Part shown: piece by piece, positions 31,822 to 39,471 of the stretch
How positions within the stretch are numbered: position 1 is the first letter of the stretch
Layout: each line of letters begins with the position of its first letter
From: Syntrophales bacterium
Lineage (GTDB): Bacteria; Desulfobacterota; Syntrophia; Syntrophales; UBA5619
Reading direction: 5' to 3'
Length of the DNA: 64,000 bases
NCBI GenBank assembly: GCA_023229765.1
Contig: JALNYO010000010.1
Coordinates: forward strand, 366-64,365
Position numbers and translations under genes: made by a program
The notes under the pieces: generated by a model
Databases searched by the model: none
Told to the model about the DNA's origin: nothing
Seen by the model: the letters and a program-made list of their open reading frames with translations, nothing else

Positions 31822-32847
31822 TTATTTATAAACGATCTCGCTCAATTTGGTCAGTATGGGCTGGGGCGTATCGAAGGCGGCCATCACTGCCTTCTCAATC
31901 TCCTGTCCCGTAACGGCACTGACGGGAAGCCTTGCTTTTTCGCATTCAGCAATGAATTCCTTGTCTTTCATTGTCTTATCAAAGGCGGTGCGGAGGATGT
32001 CAACCCTGTCTTTGGGTACGCCGGGACCGAGAACAAAAGGCCGGGAAAAGACATTGTTCAGGTGTATGCCCACTTCGATCAACTGGCGCCCTTCATCGGT
32101 CTTTGCAATCTGCATGTCTGTAGGAATCTTGGGCAGGTCGGGCATCGCTTTTGAGACTGCCTGCATAATCACAACAGCATCCCCGGAGTCAAAACGTTTC
32201 TTCCAGGCCGACTTCATGGCATCCCAGGAAAGAACGCTTCCGGCCAGCTCTTTCCCCTCGGCGGCCAGTCGGACTTGCGATCCGCCTTTATAAGGGGTTA
32301 TCAACTGAACCGGGATCGGCGAAGCTGCTTTCCAGATATTAATTATCGAATCGGGGGCATAGGATCCTTTGCCCGTACCGCCCAGTTTGACGGGCGTCTT
32401 TGAGGCCATTAACTGATCGAGGGTTTTTATGCCGCTTTCCTTGGTCACCCAGAGCACCGCATTTTCCGCGGCGTGAGAACCAAGATATCCGAATTTCCGG
32501 GCATCAAATTCGATGCCCGGCTGCTTCAGGGCTTGAGCAAAAAGGATGCCGCCGCTGATATGGGCGATGGTGAGACCGTCCGGTTCCGTTGCCTTATAGA
32601 GCCTGTTGGCGCAGATCAGTCCACCGGCGCCTGTGACGTTTTCAACGATGATGGCAGGTTTTCCAGGTATATACTTGGGCATATGCCGGGAGATAATCCT
32701 CGCCACATTATCAAATCCGCCTCCAGCCGAGTAGCCGACCATGATGGTTATCGTCTTCCCCTCGTAGAAGGGCGCCGCGCTGAAACCCATCTGCGGGATC
32801 AGCGTAATTGACAAAAGAACCGCCAGCGCACAAAAAAATCTTTTCAT
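31822..32847 (-). CDS. tctC: Tripartite tricarboxylate transporter substrate-binding protein (TctC/Bug family), copy 2
   Basis: 341 residues from ATG 32847, preceded by AGGAGGG. Signal peptide MKRFFCALAVLLSITLIPQMGFSA. Mature part: PFYEGKTITIMVGYSAGGGFDNVARIISRHMPKYIPGKPAIIVENVTGAGGLICANRLYK, close to the copy at 25885-26898. It is encoded just before the TctA-TctB fusion. The bound ligand is not evident, but Bug proteins commonly bind citrate, aromatic acids or dicarboxylates. Confidence 0.9.
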   Translation of the reverse strand: MKRFFCALAVLLSITLIPQMGFSAAPFYEGKTITIMVGYSAGGGFDNVARIISRHMPKYIPGKPAIIVENVTGAGGLICANRLYKATEPDGLTIAHISGGILFAQALKQPGIEFDARKFGYLGSHAAENAVLWVTKESGIKTLDQLMASKTPVKLGGTGKGSYAPDSIINIWKAASPIPVQLITPYKGGSQVRLAAEGKELAGSVLSWDAMKSAWKKRFDSGDAVVIMQAVSKAMPDLPKIPTDMQIAKTDEGRQLIEVGIHLNNVFSRPFVLGPGVPKDRVDILRTAFDKTMKDKEFIAECEKARLPVSAVTGQEIEKAVMAAFDTPQPILTKLSEIVYK

Positions 32848-32984
32848 TGCACAACCCTCCTTATATTTTGCTGTTATGTAAAGGGGCCTTCCCCCTTCTT
32901 CGTCTGCCTTTTGGAATAGCCATCCAATCAGGCACACCCCAAACGGTCAGGGGAATCATTTTCATGGCTCAAACTCCCCCGACG

Positions 32985-33920
32985 CTATCGCTCCACATAA
33001 TTGATCAGGTCTCGCCTCTCGCCTTGCAGAAAACGCCGGAGATTTTCTTCGATAATCGGCATCACCTGCTCCCTGTAATTATCGCTCATTCCCCCTACGT
33101 GGGGGGTGATAATCAGGTTTTTTGTTTTCCACAAAGGGTGGTCCTTGGGCAACGGCTCACTGGATAGCGCATCCAAGGCTGCGCCGGCTATTTTACCCCC
33201 TTCCAGGGCCTGAATCAATGCCTCCTCATCCACCATCTCTCCCCTGGCAATATTAATCAGGTACGCGGTCGGTTTCATGGCTGCAAGCACTTCGGCGTTG
33301 ATGATCTTTTCGTTTTCCGGGGTGGAACGCGCCGCAACGATAAGATAATCTACCTCACCGGCCACCCGCAGCAGTTCCTCGGGGCTGTAAAAGAAATCCA
33401 CCGATGCTACTTCTCTTTTAGTCGTGTTTATACCGAATACGGTCATCCCGAAGGCCTTGCACTTCCGCGCAATTTCCTCTCCAATGACCCCGACGCCAAG
33501 GATTCCGGCTTTCTTACCATAGAGAAGCCTGCCCGGCCATCTCTCCCAGAGCCGCTGATCCTGATTATGCACTACTTGAGGAAAATTCCGGTTCAGCGCG
33601 AGCATGAGCAGGAAAGTCATTTCCGACATCTGGGGACCGTGAACGCCGCGACAGGTTGTTATAATTACATGCCTCTTCAGCGAAGGACGGCTGAGCAGGT
33701 AGTTGACACCCGAAGTCGTTACTTGAATCCACTTCAGGCGGGCGGCCTCTTTGAGCAGTTCATCGGCAACCCGATAAACAGTAATCAGGATGTCCATCTT
33801 TTCTACATGGTCGCCGATCGCCGGTTCGGAAAGGGCGGTGTAAAAGGAGATATCGGGGAATCTCGCTTCCAGATCATTCTTGTAAGAATTCGCGTCCGGC
33901 ATGGCTAAGAGCGTGTACAT
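32985..33920 (-). CDS. D-2-hydroxyacid dehydrogenase (NAD-dependent)
   Basis: 311 residues. Rossmann motif GILGVGVIGEEIARKCKAFGM (about 143-163), catalytic Arg in VAARSTPEN, NIARGEMVDEEALI, Glu in SSEPLPKDHPLW and His in TPHVGG (about 283). These are the residues of the lactate/glycerate dehydrogenase family that interconverts 2-oxoacids and D-2-hydroxyacids. Between the creatinase-like protein and tctC in operon B, it probably oxidises or reduces a hydroxyacid related to the transported substrate. 13 bp separate it from the upstream gene. Confidence 0.9.
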   Translation of the reverse strand: MYTLLAMPDANSYKNDLEARFPDISFYTALSEPAIGDHVEKMDILITVYRVADELLKEAARLKWIQVTTSGVNYLLSRPSLKRHVIITTCRGVHGPQMSEMTFLLMLALNRNFPQVVHNQDQRLWERWPGRLLYGKKAGILGVGVIGEEIARKCKAFGMTVFGINTTKREVASVDFFYSPEELLRVAGEVDYLIVAARSTPENEKIINAEVLAAMKPTAYLINIARGEMVDEEALIQALEGGKIAGAALDALSSEPLPKDHPLWKTKNLIITPHVGGMSDNYREQVMPIIEENLRRFLQGERRDLINYVER

Positions 33921-33932
33921 AGGCGCCTTTCC

Positions 33933-35117
33933 TTATAAGATGATGATTTCCTGAGGTGTTTTATGGAGGCGGGTAACGCCTTTTTCCGTTACAAGATAGT
34001 TGTCACAGAGCATGATCCAGACTCTGCTGTTTTTCCAGATAGGGTGTACGGCCAGGTTCATGCCAGCCGCAACCTTCATGGGTTCGTCGTAGCGGATGGC
34101 CGGCCTCTCCACCAATTCATAACCTTCCCCATGTGCATAAAGCCTTCCCTCGGGACCGGAACCGTTCTTCTGGAGGAACTCGTTATTTGCGTCCCAGATA
34201 TCCTTCGGATTTGCCCCCGGTTTCAGCATGCCAAGCGTCAGTTCCCTGGCCTTAACAGCACAGGCAAAGGCATCCTTTGCCTCCTGGTTGGGCTCTCCCA
34301 GTGAAAAGACTCGGGCAATTTCCGTGTAATAACCGCCGGGTCCGTTGCCTTCAAGCAGCACGACCAGCTGGTCGCCTTCCCTCACTGTCCGGTTCATGAA
34401 ATGACGCCCCATAAATCCCACAGGCGGTTCCCCGGGTTGATACGAGCTGATCAGAACCTGAAGCCGCGTAGCGCCAAGTTTCGTTGATATATAGTCCGCC
34501 TCGGCATTGATATCAAGGTCTTTCATCCCGGGTTTAATCCTTGGTTTTATATACTCCAGAGCCGCATCCTGAAGCGCGGCAGTGCCTTTTATCAGTTTGA
34601 TCTCTTCAGGACTTTTGATCGCCTTCAGGCAGTCAATTGGATCAGTTGCATCAACAAATGTCACCCCAGAAAGATTTTTTGTCAAATAGTCATAGAAGGG
34701 AACATGCATGGATGACATTCCCACAACCCCAATAGTCTTTGCTTTCTTTTTCCGGAGCACGCCGACTGCCAACTCGGCATCATAGGTATTTGTATAATGA
34801 AGGGAAGGGTAATATGGGGCGCCCAATCGTTCTTTTACCCCGCGCACCGCCCACTCGGGGGGCTTGCCCTCGTTCGGCGGGGCGCTGGCAATAGTTGTCA
34901 TCTCTTCGTCTAAGGGAAAAATCACGGTAAAAGGATAACTGTGGCGAGGAACAATGGCGCTGAACCACCTCACATAACCCCCAAAGTATTCTTCATCCTG
35001 CCTCATCAATAGAACGTCGATCTTGCGGTCGCGCATCATCTCGCGGGCCGCCTTCCATCTTCTTTCAAGTTCAACCGTCGAGACGGATGCGACCAGCCTA
35101 TCCCGCATTTCCTCCAT
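33933..35117 (-). CDS. Creatinase/aminopeptidase P family (M24-like) protein
   Basis: 394 residues; start ATG 35117 behind AAGGAGG. Residues 1-160 form the creatinase N-terminal domain; the rest is a pita-bread fold (EEIKLIKGTAALQDAALEYIKPRIKPGMKDLDINAEADYI, REGDQLVVLLEGNGPGGYYTEIARVF, LYAHGEGYELVERPAIRYDEPMKVAAGMNLAVHP). The five metal ligands of aminopeptidase P appear altered: Asp-x-Gly and the second Asp are replaced by Glu-Gly and Thr-Glu, and the GHGIG and final Glu motifs are also changed. This points to a metal-free, creatinase-like hydrolase, not a peptidase. It is the first gene of operon B under a sigma-54 promoter. Confidence 0.8.
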   Translation of the reverse strand: MEEMRDRLVASVSTVELERRWKAAREMMRDRKIDVLLMRQDEEYFGGYVRWFSAIVPRHSYPFTVIFPLDEEMTTIASAPPNEGKPPEWAVRGVKERLGAPYYPSLHYTNTYDAELAVGVLRKKKAKTIGVVGMSSMHVPFYDYLTKNLSGVTFVDATDPIDCLKAIKSPEEIKLIKGTAALQDAALEYIKPRIKPGMKDLDINAEADYISTKLGATRLQVLISSYQPGEPPVGFMGRHFMNRTVREGDQLVVLLEGNGPGGYYTEIARVFSLGEPNQEAKDAFACAVKARELTLGMLKPGANPKDIWDANNEFLQKNGSGPEGRLYAHGEGYELVERPAIRYDEPMKVAAGMNLAVHPIWKNSRVWIMLCDNYLVTEKGVTRLHKTPQEIIIL

Positions 35118-35204
35118 ACTTACGCCTCCTTATTCAGTATTCTTGATCTGGCAACCTATGATCGGAAGCTCATAATATTTCTATTCCATTTTTTAATATC
35201 TATC

Positions 35205-35358
35205 GAGGTAATTGCAAAACTCCCCATTACTGTCATTCCCGCAACGATTCTGAGCGGGAAAACGAAGTTTAATGTTCATAATCCAGTTTTTAACTATTTG
35301 AAATCATGGATGCCCGACAAAAGCATTCGGGCATGACACGGAGTTTTGCAATTACCTC
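35205..35358. repeat. MITE-like repeat, copy 3 (154 bp), in the leader of operon B
   Basis: Starts GAGGTAATTGCAAAACTCC and ends with its inverse (GGAGTTTTGCAATTACCTC), a 19-bp perfect inverted repeat. The interior matches copy 1 except for a 21-bp insert at 35261-35281 (AACGAAGTTTAATGTTCATA followed by A). Located between the sigma-54 promoter (35383-35398) and the first gene of operon B. Confidence 0.85.
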
Positions 35359-35382
35359 ATTTATTTGTAATTTTATAGTGTA

Positions 35383-35398
35383 CGCAACTAGAGTGCCA
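35383..35398 (-). promoter_or_regulatory. Sigma-54 promoter of operon B
   Basis: Minus strand TGGCACTCTAGTTGCG: TGGCAC and TTGC with GG-N10-GC spacing. An almost consensus -24/-12 promoter, about 265 bp ahead of the creatinase-like gene, with a MITE copy between. Confidence 0.85.
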
Positions 35399-35492
35399 AC
35401 CCGAAGGTATAAAGCTGAAAGTCATTTGTTTAATGGTTTAATAATGTTAACAAACGAAAAACGCCGGAATATCCTTCGGAGCGCAAAAATAG

Positions 35493-35540
35493 CGTAGTAC
35501 GCCACAGTTATGTGGCACTACATATATGTCGCATGCCACA
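35493..35540. promoter_or_regulatory. Activator-binding palindromes (UAS) of operon B
   Basis: CGTAGTACGCCACA (35493-35506) and TGTCGCATGCCACA (35527-35540) are 34 bp apart and begin 95 bp from the sigma-54 promoter. A further half site, TGTGGCACTACA, lies between them (35511-35522). Confidence 0.75.
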
Positions 35541-35594
35541 TACGCCCCGGTGTTGGGATAGAATAAAAGCTGACGGCTAAATCCCTTTAAATAA

Positions 35595-36902
35595 TTATTC
35601 CACCCAAATAATGGCCCCCGCTCCCTGGGTCAGGCCGCCGCAGATTGCAGCGGCCGCATAGCCTCCAGCATTTTCCATAAGGTTATAGGCGGCAGTCATC
35701 ATGATCCGTGCGCCGCTTGCCGTATTAGCATGGCCGGTGGCAACAGCGCCGCCATTAACATTCAGCCGCTGCTTTAAATCCTGATATTGCCGTTCATCGT
35801 AGTCCATGATGGGTTGCAAAGAAGCCTCTTTGACCATATCGCCATATGCGGCTTTCAAAAATCTCTCGTTCGACAGCAGCTTGGAGGATACGAGGGGGAT
35901 GCAGGCAAAGGCCTCATTGATCTCAACAAACTTCATGTCGTCAATGCTCAAATTTGTTTCATTAAGACATTTTTTCAGCGCAAAACCTGGCGCCACCGGC
36001 ATAATGCGCGGCTGAAGGGCAACCGTTGACATAGCCACGATGGTGTAAATAATCTTGAGCCCCAATTTATCAGCTTGTTCCCTGCTGGTTATAATCTGCG
36101 CCGCCGCTCCATCGTTCATCCCCGGGGAGTTGCCGGCGGTGCAGGTAGGATTGCCGAAGACCGGCGCTAACCGGGCGAGGGCCTCTAAAGAAATATCCGG
36201 GCGATACTGCTCATCAATTTCCAGCATCCTTGCCGAGGCAGGGGAATCCTTTTTCCCTTTTGTCATTATCTGGAAAGGTTCCATTTCCTTCTTAAAAAAG
36301 CCACGATTCCACGCCATTCCATAATGCCTATGGCTCTGGAAAGCGAACTCATCCTGCTCTTCCCTCAATATTCCATATTCAACCGCAACATTGCCTGAAT
36401 CCAGGGCAACGGGGGCATAGTCTTTATATCCCAAGGGGATAATGGGATCTTCCACAAGAAATGAGGAGTGGCGCCTCCCCTCCCAGCGGATGCCGCGCAG
36501 TAGAAACGGAACCGTGCTGAAGCTGGTTGAACCGCCGGTCATACAAATTTTTGCTTCCCCTAATTTAATGCTCCTTGACGCGTAATTTACCGCATTCATT
36601 GCAGAAATGCAGGCTTGATCGAAGCTGACCGACGGTCTTTCCGGCGGGATCCCAGCTTTCATCATGGTTTGCCTGGCCACAACCGGCGTATAAGGATCTT
36701 TTGTATTGGTGGTATCCCCATTGCCCCACCATACCTCATCAATCAATTCGGGCGCCATTGTGATTTTATCCAGGGCGCTCTTCATTGCAACGGCGCCTAA
36801 ATCAAAAATATCAATATCCTTCAGGGAACCGCCAAAACGTCCAAAAGGGGTTCTTACTGCGCTTACACACACGATATCATTTTTGCTTTTTTGGAAATCC
36901 AT
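35595..36902 (-). CDS. Thiolase (acetyl-CoA acyltransferase)
   Basis: 435 residues from ATG 36902, which has AAAGGAGC nine bases before it; the open frame upstream is spurious. IVCVSAVRTPFGRFGGSLKDIDIFDLG, catalytic Cys in SFDQACISAMNAVN, NEAFACIPLV (His replaced in the usual NEAFA context by Cys-Ile following), NVNGGAVATGHANTASGARIM (catalytic His) and CGGLTQGAGAIIW (second Cys) define the thiolase fold. It cleaves 3-ketoacyl-CoA with CoA. It is the last gene of operon C, completing the beta-oxidation set. Confidence 0.9.
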   Translation of the reverse strand: MDFQKSKNDIVCVSAVRTPFGRFGGSLKDIDIFDLGAVAMKSALDKITMAPELIDEVWWGNGDTTNTKDPYTPVVARQTMMKAGIPPERPSVSFDQACISAMNAVNYASRSIKLGEAKICMTGGSTSFSTVPFLLRGIRWEGRRHSSFLVEDPIIPLGYKDYAPVALDSGNVAVEYGILREEQDEFAFQSHRHYGMAWNRGFFKKEMEPFQIMTKGKKDSPASARMLEIDEQYRPDISLEALARLAPVFGNPTCTAGNSPGMNDGAAAQIITSREQADKLGLKIIYTIVAMSTVALQPRIMPVAPGFALKKCLNETNLSIDDMKFVEINEAFACIPLVSSKLLSNERFLKAAYGDMVKEASLQPIMDYDERQYQDLKQRLNVNGGAVATGHANTASGARIMMTAAYNLMENAGGYAAAAICGGLTQGAGAIIWVE

Positions 36903-36922
36903 ATATCCAGCTCCTTTAAAAA

Positions 36923-37702
36923 TTACATGGCCACCCAGCCGCCATCGACGCTCAATATTACGCCTGTACAATAGCCCGCACCGGGCGACGCCAGAAAAAG
37001 GGCAGCGGCCTTTAACTCATCCTCTCCCCCGAAGCGCCCGACCGGAATGAACTTCAACATCTCCTGACTGTGATTATCTAAAGTATATTGGGACATCTTT
37101 GACGAAAACCAGCCAGGCGCTATAGCATTGACTGTAATCCTGTATTGGCCCCATTTAACAGCCAAGTCCTTCGTTAGACCGGCAATAGCGGCCTTGCTCG
37201 TTTGATAGGCTACCGCATCCATAAATTCCGCAGAGGTGCCGACAAAAGCCGCCAGTGAAGCAATATTGATAATTCTTCCATACTTCTGCTTAGCCATAAT
37301 CCGGCCTGCCCCCTGGCACATCAGCCAGACGCCGGTCACGTTTGTATTGAGCACCTTCTGCCAGCCTTCCAGCGGATATTCCAAGGCGGACGCGCCCCAT
37401 GTTACGCCGGAATTATTGACCACAATATCAACCCTGCCGAATTCATTCATAACCTGAGCATAAAGGTTATCTATCTCTGAGGGGATGGAGATGTCGCAGC
37501 GCAGGGGAACCACCTTGGCGCCTGTCTCTTTTTCCATGGCTTTAGCTGCATCGGTCAATTGCTCTAATTTCCTTGAGGCTATCACCAGATGGGCCCCCGC
37601 TTCCGCCAGGGCATACGCTATTTGCCGCCCTATTCCGGTAGCGCCCCCCGTCACAATGGCCACTTGACCAGACAAATCAAATAATTCCCTTATATGTCTC
37701 AT
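36923..37702 (-). CDS. Short-chain dehydrogenase/reductase (SDR)
   Basis: 259 residues. TGGATGIGRQIAYALAEAGAHLVIASR (NAD-binding), NNSGVTWGASALEYPLEGW, SLAAFVG and YQTSK (Tyr-x3-Lys), PVGRFGGEDELKAAALFLASPGAGYCTGVILSVDGGWVAM are all typical classical-SDR motifs. A second alcohol dehydrogenase in addition to the 3-hydroxyacyl-CoA dehydrogenase of the same operon suggests that the substrate has an extra or differently configured hydroxyl group. Encoded between the hydroxyacyl-CoA dehydrogenase and thiolase in operon C. Confidence 0.9.
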   Translation of the reverse strand: MRHIRELFDLSGQVAIVTGGATGIGRQIAYALAEAGAHLVIASRKLEQLTDAAKAMEKETGAKVVPLRCDISIPSEIDNLYAQVMNEFGRVDIVVNNSGVTWGASALEYPLEGWQKVLNTNVTGVWLMCQGAGRIMAKQKYGRIINIASLAAFVGTSAEFMDAVAYQTSKAAIAGLTKDLAVKWGQYRITVNAIAPGWFSSKMSQYTLDNHSQEMLKFIPVGRFGGEDELKAAALFLASPGAGYCTGVILSVDGGWVAM

Positions 37703-37743
37703 GAGATTAAGCCCGCCCTGCCCTTGTGAAAAACGTTAAATAT

Positions 37744-38589
37744 TCAATATTTGTAGAAACCTTGTCCCGTCTTTTGGCCCAACAACCCGGCCATCACCCT
37801 TTTTCTCAACAAGGGATGAGGTTTATACCTCTCTCCAAAATTTCCTTCCATGGTCTCCATCCCATGCATGGCAATCTCCGCGCCGACCAAGTCGAGCAAA
37901 CGGCACGGTCCCATGGGATGGCCGGCGCAAATAACCATGGCCTTGTCAATTTCCTCCGGCTTATTGCCTTCCTCCACCAACTTGACGGCCTCGTTCATAA
38001 GCACGTCAAGCAGCCTGCTCACAATAAATCCCGCATAATCAACAGCGAGTACAGCCTCTTTGCCGATTGTCTTGACAAATTCCAGAGCTGTCTTCAAGGT
38101 GTCATCAGAGGTCAACTGGCCGGGAATAACCTCTACCCCTTTCATAAGCGGGACCGGGTTCATAAAATGGATGCCTATGACTTTCCCCCCCCGGTTGGTG
38201 ACACTTGCGATTTCTGTGATGGGCAGCGCTGAGGTATTGGTGGCTAAAATGGTCTCCGGCGCGGATAATTTTTCAAATTGTTTAAACATCTCCTGCTTGA
38301 GTCCCAGGTTTTCGAAAACGGCTTCGATTATTAAATCAACTTCTTTGCACGCTTCCGCCAAGTCTATTGTCCAGTGGATTCGAGAAAGAACCGTATTTTT
38401 CTCCGTTTCGGTAATCTTTTCTTTGCCAACCAACTTCCCCAAACTTTTTTCAATGGAAGCTTTGGACTTATCCAGGGCTTCCGTTGAGACATCACGGATG
38501 ATGACGTGGTAGCCGGCGACGGCACAAACCTGGGCTATGCCGCTGCCCATCGCTCCCGCTCCGACAATGCCAATTTTCTTTAATTCCAT
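37744..38589 (-). CDS. 3-hydroxybutyryl-CoA dehydrogenase-like
   Basis: 281 residues from ATG 38589 (GGGGG upstream); the longer open frame has no support. KKIGIVGAGAMGSGIAQVCAVAGYHVIIRD (NAD-binding), ETILATNTSALPITEIASVTNRGGKVIGIHFMNPVPLMKGVEVI (catalytic His-Asn region) and the C-terminal GFIVSRLLDVLMNEAVKLVEEG match the Hbd/PaaH type. It oxidises (S)-3-hydroxyacyl-CoA to 3-ketoacyl-CoA. Encoded between enoyl-CoA hydratase and SDR in operon C. Confidence 0.92.
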   Translation of the reverse strand: MELKKIGIVGAGAMGSGIAQVCAVAGYHVIIRDVSTEALDKSKASIEKSLGKLVGKEKITETEKNTVLSRIHWTIDLAEACKEVDLIIEAVFENLGLKQEMFKQFEKLSAPETILATNTSALPITEIASVTNRGGKVIGIHFMNPVPLMKGVEVIPGQLTSDDTLKTALEFVKTIGKEAVLAVDYAGFIVSRLLDVLMNEAVKLVEEGNKPEEIDKAMVICAGHPMGPCRLLDLVGAEIAMHGMETMEGNFGERYKPHPLLRKRVMAGLLGQKTGQGFYKY

Positions 38590-38614
38590 TATTGCTTGCC
38601 CCCTTTCTTTTGCA

Positions 38615-39403
38615 TCAGAGATCCCGAAAAACAGGCTTTCGCTTTTCGAGAAAAGCCGACATGCCTTCATTATGGTCTTCCGCATCGAAACAATTGGCAA
38701 AACACTCTATTTCAAATTTCAAGGCCTTTTCAAGATCCATACTGTAGCCATAGTTAAACGCCTCTTTGGCCAATCTTAAAACGGGGAGTGATTTCCGGGC
38801 AATCTTGGCGGCTATTTTCTGAGCCTCCTCCATCAGTGTTTCCGGGGGAACTACCTTACTTACAAGCCCAAGCTCATAAGCGCGCTGCGCATCAATTAAA
38901 TCCCCCGTAAAAACCAGTTCCTTCGCCATGCCTATCCCGATCAGCCTGGCAAATCTCTGGGTTCCGCCTCCTCCCGGAATGATCCCCAAGTTGATTTCCG
39001 GCTGGCCGAACTTAGCGGCGCTGGAGGCGATTCTTATATCGCAGCACAGGCTCAGTTCGCAGCCGCCTCCCAGGGCAAACCCGTTAACGGCAGCGATCAC
39101 CGGTTTGGCAATAGATTCGATTTTTGCCTGAGCATGGTTGACCCGCAGGGCAAATTCCCGGGCTTCCAGGACGGAAAATTGTTTCATTTCGCTGATATCG
39201 GCGCCGGCGACAAATGCCCGCGTTCCTGCGCCGGTCAGAATAACCGCTCTAACAGCAGGGTTTATTTCCAGTTCGGAAAAAATCTCCCCGATCTCTCTAA
39301 TTACCTGATTATTTAAGGCATTCAGAGCAGCGGGACGATCAATAACCACATAAGCAATCCCTTGCTGGATGTCGCATTTTACTGCCTTGTCTTTTTCGGT
39401 CAT
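38615..39403 (-). CDS. Enoyl-CoA hydratase/isomerase
   Basis: 262 residues. Oxyanion-hole segments AGADISEM and NGFALGGGCELSLCCDIRIASSAAKFGQPEINLGIIPGGGGTQRFARLIG carry both catalytic Glu residues (GGGCE and QPE) of a genuine hydratase. It adds water to trans-2-enoyl-CoA. Encoded between acyl-CoA dehydrogenase and hydroxyacyl-CoA dehydrogenase in operon C. Confidence 0.92.
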   Translation of the reverse strand: MTEKDKAVKCDIQQGIAYVVIDRPAALNALNNQVIREIGEIFSELEINPAVRAVILTGAGTRAFVAGADISEMKQFSVLEAREFALRVNHAQAKIESIAKPVIAAVNGFALGGGCELSLCCDIRIASSAAKFGQPEINLGIIPGGGGTQRFARLIGIGMAKELVFTGDLIDAQRAYELGLVSKVVPPETLMEEAQKIAAKIARKSLPVLRLAKEAFNYGYSMDLEKALKFEIECFANCFDAEDHNEGMSAFLEKRKPVFRDL

Positions 39404-39471
39404 TGCCTTGCCCCTGTTAACTTATCGATACGTTTTTTTCCTTCCCCGACAACCTTCAATAAACAGCAGCT

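Noticed and set aside
35306..35497. Short plus-strand gene across MITE copy 3
   Set aside because: It crosses the repeat end and the sigma-54 promoter and has no ribosome site.
36903..36971. Upstream start for the thiolase gene
   Set aside because: The extra 23 codons have no thiolase similarity, and the ribosome site AAAGGAGC fits ATG 36902.
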